64,000 nt of DNA from Sialis fuliginosa. Taxonomy: Eukaryota; Arthropoda; Insecta; Megaloptera; Sialidae. Within the stretch, counting starts at the first letter, position 1. Each line of letters begins with the position of its first letter. The notes under the pieces are model-generated. The model saw only the letters and a program-made list of their open reading frames with translations, was not told the origin of the DNA and did not search any database. Where the stretch lies: NCBI GenBank assembly GCA_961205875.1, contig OY540815.1, forward strand, positions 21,885,638 through 21,949,637, given 5' to 3'. This document shows, in pieces, positions 57,301-64,000 of the stretch. The position numbers and the translations under genes were made by a program.

Positions 57301-60300
57301 ATTATTAAAAAAAAGCGGTATTAAGAAATATTTAAAGAGAAGACGAATCTTACCTTTTGCTTGCCTCCTTCTCTTACAATCAAAGTCCAATCTTCGCCCT
57401 TCTAATTTTTTCCTATGGTGCTGTAACAAACATATTGATAAAATAATAGGACTATGTTTAAAATGTGATTAAACTCACCATAACTTCTTTAAGGTCTTTA
57501 GTTTGTAGATGATGCAAAGGTTCTAGGAAGTTCTGTTTGATGCTGTCATCCAAGGAGTATTTTACGTCAGCCATCTGCTTCAACGACTCTCCCATTTCAA
57601 TTAAGGCTAATCCTGTATTAAAACAATAAATATTATATCTAAAAAGATTAGCTATATACCTGGTATTATATATAATTTGGTCTAAACATAATGCTTTCTA
57701 CGAGGTGTCAAATGAAAATGAATTAATGTTATTGGCCTTAATAGAAAAGATTGTGCAACATGTATATATTCCCAGCTCACTGTCTCTTTTCCACAGTACA
57801 TATAGACAATATCTTTAATATATACTATGGCTTCGCCGACTCTAGTTGTTGCACTCGCACACGTTGTTTGTCTGTAAGTCGCACTCTATTACTTTACAAT
57901 TTTTGCGATTTAATCTTTATTTTCTGCAGAAATAAGTAGGAGACATGTAAGATCATCATAAAATTGGTTTTTAAAATTAGGGATCAAACCTATTGACCTA
58001 TTGACTTACCAAAAGCACTGTCGTCTCCTAATTTCTTGCCGTACATGAGCATACAGTCCCCCAACAATCCCTCAGGCTGCGGGTATGTGTTGGACTTAGC
58101 TTGACCGCTCAGTTTGCTGATACTCTTCACGGCCGCCATCTTAGCCCTCGCTGTGGGGTTAGGTTGCAAGAACTCCTTTGTTTTTGTTTGTAACTCTTCG
58201 ACCAGTTCACATGTAACGTCCGTTTTCTGCCCAAATCATTAATTGTTTATTTCTTTTTTGTATTCAATAAGTGTTTTATCAAACTTACCCTTTCCATGTC
58301 CATAAAGTCCAAATCTAATTTGGTACCTTCAGCTCCGCCCATTTTCTCTGTCATGTACTGAAATAAAATCAGAAAATTATTATATAATAATATTGTCAGA
58401 TAACTTTTCAATTTTACCACCAGAGTGTCACGTGGGTTATGTTAGATTACTCTAAGTAAAGTGTGCGATAAAGAGAAAGCTATTCCCGTCTCATTTCATT
58501 AAATCGGTATTGTGATGGAAGGAGTACCCCGTAAGTTCTAATTCCGAAAATTTTAGGTCCCGTAGCGTAGAACTTATAGGAGTTCTACTGTAGTAGCGTA
58601 ATCAGCGGCGGGAGGGAGGGGGTCTACCCCCCCTTCCCGCTGTGTTGTAACCAACGAGAGACCAAATGGTTACACCATATAATAAATAAGATGCAGTGGG
58701 GTAAGTGCAGACCGGTTTTTGCATAGTTGGACTTTGAACCCATATATTTTCAATCTGTTATATAAATACAGTATCAAATAATTGTGCAGTTATTACTGAC
58801 TAGTTTAAATTGAATAGGACGTCAATTTTCTTTGTATATTTGCATTATGATAGGAAATTGTAAAAAATGTCAACTACAGTGCACTTGCCCCATTTTCGGG
58901 GCAAGTGCATTACCGGTAGTTAAAAACGCTTTGAAGCATTATTTCATATGCTAGAATTGTGAATACGCCTAGTATAAAATGCTTTTTACCGCATCAAGAT
59001 ACGTTGTTTAGTTTTGGAGTAGTGAACTTTTTAAACAATCTTTTAGTAGTTCACTACATATTAGCTATTACAATTTCACTCGTATTATAATAAAAAGAAC
59101 TCGTTAATGCACTTGCCCCGTTTCTGCACTTACCCCACTGCACCTTATATAAAATATATGTTATGTAACAAATATAATAAAATTGATTTCCTCTAAAAAA
59201 AAACCCTGGCTACGCCGCTGTCTATTTCCCGCGTGACCTAAATTCCCGACAGACTGTTGGTCTCCGGGGAGCGCGCGAAGGGACGGCCCAACATTGACCT
59301 ATATATCATCGACGCAAGGGTGGAATAAAAGGGAGAGTTGCCGAATACCTGCTCACACAGATTTGTGTTGGGGCTGTTTGTGATTTAGGTACCTATGCAA
59401 ATTCACTGTATTTTTACGTGATTTCATTTAATAACCAACGACGGAATTTTAGCTAAAAAAAACTTTGGCTGGATGAAATCCAAAATTGATCGGTGAACTA
59501 AAAATGTACATATTATGTTGTCTCTAGAGGTATACTTTTTTATATGGAAGATTGTAATACCGTCGAAAAATTGTGTCCGAAACGTAAAGAAAAGTTTATT
59601 TCCGCATAGTAAACCCTTTTTTACCCCCGAAAAATCCTTTATTTCAGATCATATTCACGTCAAGACGCTTCGATTGGCACCCTAACGAAGTCATTAGCAT
59701 TTTTTATTTACCTACATTTTTCTGAAAATAGTGTAAATATACTAAAATTACCTTGAAACATAAAAATATATTTAAATTTTTTATTTTGATTTTCGAACCG
59801 ATTACAATAACTTAATAATAATCAACTTTCATTACTTTGCCCCTAGCAAATACAAGAACCTTGGCACACATAATGATATAGGTCAATTTTACAGAAATAC
59901 TACCTGCAATGCGTCCATTAAAAATGGAATTGATTTATCTACATATTCACCCATAAAATATATACCTCCAGATAATCGATATTTTGTAGATTCTTGTTTG
60001 TGAAATCTGTACACGAGGAGATCACATACTCCATAGGGGCAGTGGCGTAGATAGGGGGGGGGGGGGGGAATTGAGATAATCAATCACCCCCCATGAGTTT
60101 AGTTAGAGAAAATTCAAAAATATTTTTTTTAAACTTCGCAAGTATGAACAAAATAGTAGAAAAATAGTAAAAAAGAAAAAAAAGGTCTTCAATTATTTTT
60201 AAATTTTTAATTACCTTTTTTTTTTTTTTGTAATAAAAAGTAGAGTAAAAAGAAAAGGTCATTCAATTTTAAATTACATTAATCATTTTTTTTTTCACAT

Positions 60301-61317
60301 ATTTCAGAGGCCCCTCAGTCACCACTTGTCATATCGCCCCCCATCGTAAAAAAGCTATCTACGCCACTGCATAGGGGATGTCAATAATCACAAGTGATGC
60401 CATTATTACAATACCTCTTATCTCACTTCTTATCCTAGATTTCGAGACGTTTTTGTCGAATAATATATACTGTAAGGATTTTGGCCCAAAGCGTAAAGGG
60501 CGATAACAACAATATACTCTGCGATTCATAAACGTGAACCTTTCAAATTTGCTTAGTATACACCTATTAGGGATGTTATACCCCTAAACTATTACTGTCT
60601 TAGATTACCTACTTCATATAAATTACTAATTAAAAAACATATGCTGCTAAATTTGTAAGGGAATATTTTAAATATTTTTTTAATGGATAAGATAAAAAAG
60701 GAACACCGCAATATAAATATATTTTTTTCCGATAGTATTTACAAGATCACAATGACATTTATAAATTAAACTGGAATTCGAAGAGCTTAAAATTTTATTA
60801 AATATTCAAATCGATAGACGGGAACATACGAATTTACCGGAAACAGATACGGCATAAAGTATAAATACACTGTGAGACTTCAATGTACATTCGCGTGCAG
60901 AAGTGGTCCACCAGTTTTCATTTAAATTCGCTTATCACAAACTCCTCCCATTTGATTATTATAATATTTAAATCATTTCTCCATGTTCCAAACAAAGACA
61001 GATATTTTAAAACTCATTTGCTAGATAAAGAAGTACTATTCGCTTATAGTACTCATATATATTTGTGAGTAAATTTTGTGGCAATAAAATAAACGTATAT
61101 TTGTGTTTTTATTTAAAATGATGCAACTACATAAGCTCCGCCTTAGAAAAAGATAACCGATGATGTTTGTCTTAATATTTTTGAATCTGTTGTAAACGAT
61201 TCTGACCTTTAGGGTGGCAGACGACTTCTGAAGCCCATATTACCTTACAATATACTATACATAATATATTACCTGATTGGCTTTGTTGATTTGTTTCTTG
61301 AGCCCCGCGAACGCCAT
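45379..61317 (-). CDS. EndoA: endophilin A, 10 coding exons
   Basis: The exons 61317-61273, 58357-58289, 58226-58010, 57612-57479, 57420-57354, 54626-54541, 54180-54077, 53276-52876, 48104-47989 and 45498-45379 join in phase to 452 aa. It starts MAFAGLKKQINKANQ, the amphipathic H0 helix. The BAR domain (to about residue 240) includes 'SGQAKSNTYPQPEGLL' and 'DFDCKRRRQAK'. The C-terminal SH3 domain (about 398-450) reads ALYDFEAENPGELGFK then 'ENDTINLINKIDENWYEGTV' and NGRTGYFPVSYV. Endophilin A bends membrane and recruits dynamin and synaptojanin during synaptic vesicle endocytosis. Exon 8 is unusually long. It encodes a Pro/Asn/Ser-rich linker with DPF at 334-336 and 361-363 and DPW at 367-369, which look like AP-2 appendage-binding motifs. 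The last intron contains NME5 on the other strand. Confidence 0.97.
45887..47903 (+). CDS. NME5: NME5-like nucleoside diphosphate kinase domain protein, 3 exons
   Basis: The exons are 45887-46228, 46789-47095 and 47704-47903, giving 282 aa. The NDK fold runs from ERTLAIIKP (residue 84) through 'LTPEEAADFYKHLYG', 'SHWRDIMK' and 'RLNTVYGNEYLEHALHGS' (the active-site His is in LHGS) to 'AEREIHFFFP'. It is followed by a C-terminal Dpy-30-like helix pair 'PTLLEGLAQLCKAKPLEPIV' with WFADWLLLNNP, the layout of NME5. NME5 belongs to the radial-spoke and ciliary protein group and is expected in sperm or sensory cilia. The first 80 residues are an extension absent from the human protein (about 212 aa). 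The first intron appears to use a GC donor (TTACAG|gcttgt). The gene lies wholly inside the last coding intron of endophilin A, antisense to it, ending 86 bp from endophilin exon 9. Confidence 0.9.
47135..47690 (+). repeat. three direct copies of a G/C-run repeat in NME5 intron 2
   Basis: Units at about 47139-47275, 47440-47570 and 47605-47680 each contain 'agatagggggtt', a 'cccc' block and '(g)ccggatcgaatga'. Between units 1 and 2 is 'aaaatcggttcaggtaacaa' with 'atagacagacagagcgacac' and 'ttataatattagt', phrases typical of tails of insect non-LTR-derived repeats. Non-coding. Confidence 0.65.
48227..49004. repeat. fold-back palindrome in endophilin A intron
   Basis: The outer ends are 'tacaggttgtcccgtaaata' and the inverse 'tatgttatgggacattctgta' class end. 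The inverted arms are about 300-390 bp. Matching inner phrases include 'taaaacaatcgctttttgtt' versus 'aaaaaacaattgttttaatg', 'ccgttttagcagtagag' versus 'ctctactgctaaaacgg', and 'gatcaaaagttgtaatgggc' versus 'gcccattacaacttttgatc'. Flanks of ta on both sides are compatible with a TA target. No transposase. Confidence 0.85.
49409..49553 (+). mobile_element. family-A MITE, right-end fragment
   Basis: It runs from 'gtgtgctcattactggtttt' to the terminus 'taactggtgcctttacctta', with the internal 'cttatagcggccataactgg'. The left two-thirds are missing. Confidence 0.7.
50244..50555. mobile_element. hAT-type MITE, CAGAGGCGGATTA family, copy 2
   Basis: The termini are cagaggcggattatccataa and 'catttaatccgcctctg'. 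The flanks are identical 8-mers AGTAGTAT (50236-50243 and 50556-50563). The interior is nearly identical to copy 1 at 20390-20721, lacking about 20 bp near the right end. It sits in the 48105-52875 intron of endophilin A. Confidence 0.92.
50564..51947. other. intronic sequence with scattered repeats
   Basis: 'tgacgtca' palindromes occur at about 50790, 50940 and 51167 within one block. 51271-51375 is the inverted partner of 15470-15580. The frame at 51668-51904 has no family resemblance. Confidence 0.4.
51948..52617. repeat. fold-back palindrome in endophilin A intron
   Basis: The arms include 'ggtctatgaccttgagcgta' versus 'acgctcaaggtcatagacca', 'gtaattatctcgtaaaccg' versus 'cggtttacgagataattac', and 'caatcaaattgtttttc' versus 'gaacaatttgattg'. 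The left arm has about 20 bp extra near 52015-52040. The central part, 52200-52390, is also inverted around 'aagagttgacaaaaaatt' / 'attttttgtcaactattt'. The opposing 63-aa and 106-aa frames are consequences of the symmetry. Confidence 0.85.
54301..54500. repeat. dispersed repeat with internal duplication
   Basis: Inverted partner of 44768-44882. Here the 'acgtcatctgg(t/a)gtgc' block is present twice (about 54352 and 54428), so the copy is longer. It lies in the short intron between endophilin exons 6 and 7. Confidence 0.6.
54627..57353. other. 2.7-kb endophilin A intron, no second gene
   Basis: The only repeat hint is 'cagcgttcctcaacctttta' near 54976, resembling a hAT end, and a CT-rich run at 55025-55050. 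'gctacgccactg' at about 55993 is another decayed CAGTGGCG-type end. The frames at 55883-56104 and 56086-56316 are unsupported. Confidence 0.45.
58686..59148. mobile_element. family-B MITE, 26-bp TIRs, internal duplicate ends
   Basis: The termini start ataagatgcagtggggtaag, and the right end is its inverse (cttaccccactgcaccttat) with one mismatch over 26 bp. Around 58876-58915 'gtgcacttgccccattttcg' plus gggcaagtgca forms an internal palindrome built from terminus-like sequence. The left end recurs in the chimeric element at 4761. It is embedded in a decayed CAGTGGCG-like host ('gctacgccgctg' at about 59210). No coding frame. Confidence 0.8.
59223..60039. other. endophilin intron 1 sequence
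   Basis: A GC-rich patch of about 90 bp (59225-59300, 'ctccggggagcgcgcgaagg') is isolated in AT-rich sequence. 'ttttctgaaaatagtgtaaa' at about 59718 repeats a phrase at 37507. No exon recognised. Confidence 0.4.
60040..60369. mobile_element. hAT-type MITE, CAGTGGCGTAGATAG family, intact ends
   Basis: 330 bp with termini cagtggcgtagatagggg and 'aaagctatctacgccactg'. The perfect 8-bp target duplication is CATAGGGG at 60032-60039 and 60370-60377. G-rich and C-rich subterminal tracts and poly-T runs fill the body. It is the reference copy for the decayed relatives at 4208, 5580 and 19001. Confidence 0.93.
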
Positions 61318-61504
61318 TTTGGAGCTGTTTTGTTGCACTTGGAATGTGTTGAAAATTGTCACGTGACCGGATGTCGTTACTCCTCAGATCCGCTCAACCT
61401 GGAACGAGATCAATCAATTAATTACAGCGATACGAAACGTATTGTTCCCAAACACGAATATCAACCAGCTAGGGTTTCAATATTAATTATATGTTAATTG
61501 TGAT
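61318..61504 (-). promoter_or_regulatory. endophilin A 5' flank
   Basis: The bases immediately upstream of the start codon (read on minus) include 'gagcggatctgaggagtaac' and are GC-richer than the surroundings. Probably 5' untranslated region and core promoter. No TATA box assigned. Confidence 0.4.
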
Positions 61505-61655
61505 ACGCAGTGGCGCATCCAAGGGGGGGGGGGGTAGATAACCCCCCTCGAATTTGTCAATATATATTATTTAATTTAGTACCTAACTATGATAGATAAA
61601 AAATTAAAATTATATATATTTACAAAAAAATAATCCCCCCTCTGGGTACGACACT
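61505..61655. mobile_element. hAT-like MITE remnant near endophilin exon 1
   Basis: 'cagtggcgcatccaaggggg' and an opposed 'cccccctctgggtacgacactg' class end about 150 bp apart. No 8-bp target duplication is visible. It lies about 190 bp upstream of the endophilin A start codon, in the likely promoter or 5' region. Confidence 0.5.
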
Positions 61656-61964
61656 GGTTAGTTGCCAATTTGATAATTACACAGAATGACATAAATTTTA
61701 ACCTAAGTGAATGAATTTAGCGGGCTGTAACTGAATTCAAATTGCTCCATCACGTCAGGTTTTCGACCATAATTAATGTTAATTCTTAACTTAATCTCAG
61801 TTTGTAAATGAACAATTCACTAAATATGATAATTTTTATAAAATTTATCATAACCGTTATTGTTTTTTAGAATTGACGTAATAACGGTTTTAAAAAACAA
61901 CCGATTAACTAATCATGATTAATTTTGCTTTATGCAACCCAAGGAAAGACAATTGCTTTTTGTG

Positions 61965-62550
61965 AATATATGGGCAAATCCACAGAACGTGGCCGCATAA
62001 GCTTTAAATTAAAATACTCAAATGCTTCTTCAAAATGGAGCACACTCTTCTATGGCGTCTCAAAATCTTCGTAACAAAGAGAAGAATAATTGGTCTCAAT
62101 TTCAGGAGTGTGCTTCGGATGTTCCAAAAGTTACAGCAAATAAACCAAATAAAAAACGCTGAAATTGCCGTTCGCTGGATAAAACAATCGCGCATATGAA
62201 ATGTAAGAGGTGTGCGCCTTTGAAACTCCGGGAAAAGGTTCATTGTACCAAAAAACATGTCCAGTAAAAATTTCAGATTCATTGGTTTGAATCTGAGAAA
62301 ATTGCGGTGGTATGAATTTTTCTTTTTTTTAAAAGTTCCATTCTGAAAACGTGAAAATAACCGATTTTTCAATGCAAATTGTGCTGCAGTTTTTATATGA
62401 ATCAAGCAATCGACTTGTAACTCCATGTATACATCCACAATAAAGTATACTTTGAGTTCGTGTACTTATGGGTGGGTAATATACATTCCCACACGCGCAC
62501 TATTGCCGTTCCCCCAAAGCGGCCACGTTCTGTGGATTTGCCCATATATT
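61965..62550. mobile_element. 586-bp element with about 32-bp perfect TIRs
   Basis: The left end begins aatatatgggcaaatccaca and continues through gaacgtggccgc. The right end is its exact inverse ending 'gatttgcccatatatt'. The 144-aa minus-strand frame at 62004-62438 fills most of the interior but has no recognisable transposase motif. Superfamily unknown. A TA-type target is possible because the tips are TA-rich. Confidence 0.75.
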
Positions 62551-63069
62551 TGAGTTATCTCGTATTGGTTTTCAAACAATGTACAATACTACATCCAAAA
62601 TTATTCCTCGAGTAACGTTGACCTATTTTACAAATATTACATCCTGAAAATATGAAAAATATATATATACAAATATACAAATAAACGTTTTAAATGTTGT
62701 ATTGCAATGACACATTGGAAATATGATAGTATCGATAAATATCGAAATGTAATATTTAATACTGTTTATTTGCTTCATATTTGTATCTTCAATTTTCATC
62801 CCACACCTGCATGTTATGAAATATTGTAATTTCATTTTATATATTTCTCCAGTGTCAAATTCCCGAGACATTTACATATAACATTAATAGGTATAAATCA
62901 TACTTCATTATAAAAGGTATTACAGTAAGCCTTCGCTATTACGAACACATTATTATTCCGTATGTTGACCTATTCATATCCATACGAATTTCCATATAAT
63001 ATATAGTTAATTTACGTCTGAACTAATATTTTATTTTATTTATGTCCGGTATTATAAAGGAGCTAGAAA

Positions 63070-63792
63070 ATTCTTGTTTTTTAGTCGATGTTTGTATGAC
63101 GAGTTGAAGTTCACTGCAGGAAATTTCACTAAAAAATTTCAAATTTTTGATTTCGTTAAAAGTATGTTCATTGTATAGAAAATGGCGTGAAAAGTTGTTT
63201 GTTTCAAACCGCAGGTCTGTATCTTAAACCGTTCTCGAGATATAGCCTCTCAAAGTTTTAGTTTTTTCAAATTTTTGGAGAAAAAACGCCATAACTTTTG
63301 AACGGGTGGTCGGAATTGATTTTAGTTGACGGATTTGAAATCAGCGTGTCAAAATCTATATAATGACATGTATAATACCTTAAAATTCGGAAATAAAAAT
63401 TACGCGAAAAATCGAAAAAATTCAAAGGGGTATACCTTAAAAAAATGTCGATTTTTGACCAAAAATTTTTTGTCGGATTTTAAAGTATTATACATGTCAT
63501 TATATAGATTTTGACACGCTGATTTCAAATCCGTCAACTAAAATCAATTCCGACTACGCGTTCAAAAGTTATGGCCTTTTTTCCCCAAAAATTTGAAAAA
63601 ACTAAAACTTTGAGAGGCTATATCTCGAGAACGGTTTGAAATACAGACCTGCGGTTTGAACAGTTCAACTTTTCACGTCATTTTCTATACAATAAACATA
63701 CTTTTAACAAAATCAAAAATTCGAAATTTTTTAGTGAAATTTCCTGCAGTGAACTTCAACTCGTCATACAAATATCGACTAAAATACAAGAG
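63070..63792. repeat. 0.72-kb palindrome related to the 3-kb palindrome
   Basis: Arms of about 320-345 bp: 'cgatgtttgtatgacgagtt', 'ttcactgcaggaaatttcac', 'gtctgtatcttaaaccg' and 'cgagatatagcctctcaaag' on the left are all mirrored on the right. Near the centre a hairpin opens ATCAGCGTG (63340-63348) and closes CACGCTGAT (63515-63523), with 'acatgtataata' inside, the same module as in 30776-33813. The centre is AT-rich. The 62-aa frame at 63326-63514 is symmetric noise. Confidence 0.9.
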
Positions 63793-64000
63793 AATAAGAC
63801 GTAGAATCATTTAGTTACTATATAAAAATATAAGAATTTATTTAAAAAAGTAAAAGCTTGAACTTAAAGTGTTTCATAACTAGTTTTTTTTGTTAATAGG
63901 AGGGGGAGGATTGACAAAATATGCTTCCCTTATTAAAAATTTCACGCGTCGCCACTGATGTACATACTTGCTTAAATTATGATTATATTTTTACAACTGT
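63793..64000. other. window right edge, no gene
   Basis: AT-rich sequence with a 'ggagggggaggattg' patch and 'cacgcgtcgccactg' at about 63942-63956, a decayed CAGTGGCG-type hAT end. Confidence 0.4.

Noticed and set aside
62004-62438. 144-aa minus-strand frame as a transposase
   Set aside because: No DDE, zinc-finger or helix-turn-helix pattern could be seen. It is kept only as an observation within the TIR element.
1-64000. CRISPR arrays, phage, operons or bacterial signals
   Set aside because: Spliced insect-type genes throughout. No regularly spaced short repeats with unique spacers.

Overview
This is an AT-rich nuclear segment from an animal, almost certainly an insect. All protein genes are split by short GT-AG introns. 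One gene is a ZAD-type C2H2 zinc-finger protein, a class largely confined to arthropods, and the endophilin is closest to insect endophilin A. Tail-like repeat phrases (for example 'agggttccgtac' near 7.9 kb and 'gcgagcgaagccgcg' near 3.6 kb) recall Lepidoptera, but the order cannot be fixed from sequence alone.

Layout. 1-23 kb holds no gene I can support. It is a graveyard of non-autonomous DNA transposons: a MITE family with ATAAGGTA-type ends present about eight times, several hAT-type MITEs with 8-bp target duplications, one hAT element nested in another, fold-back (long inverted repeat) elements and tandem duplications. 23-28.7 kb is a compact gene cluster: HAUS7-like augmin subunit (-), ARMH3 (+, head-to-head with HAUS7), and REXO2 oligoribonuclease (-, tail-to-tail with ARMH3). 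28.7-34 kb is intergenic and dominated by a 3-kb modular palindrome. 34-37 kb is COG2 (+). 37.6-41.4 kb is a ZAD + 14-finger zinc-finger gene (-). 45.4-61.3 kb is endophilin A (-, ten coding exons), whose last coding intron carries a complete NME5-like gene on the opposite strand. The introns of endophilin A and the window's right end are again filled with hAT MITEs, TIR elements and palindromes.

Gene models were joined by hand using splice consensus, reading phase and remembered family alignments. All seven close in frame: 316 aa HAUS7, 685 aa ARMH3, 217 aa REXO2, 654 aa COG2, 673 aa zinc-finger protein, 282 aa NME5, 452 aa endophilin A. The products serve separate housekeeping roles (spindle microtubule branching, Golgi lipid signalling, RNA end-clearance, Golgi tethering, transcription, cilia, synaptic endocytosis). 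ARMH3 and COG2 both act at the Golgi, but nothing suggests co-regulation.

The most unusual content is the set of gene-free palindromes. The 3-kb palindrome (about 30.78-33.81 kb) and the 0.72-kb palindrome at 63.07-63.79 kb share a hairpin module opening ATCAGCGTG and closing CACGCTGAT, so they look like members of one little-described modular fold-back family. No autonomous transposase, retroelement coding region, CRISPR array or convincing tRNA/rRNA gene was seen.
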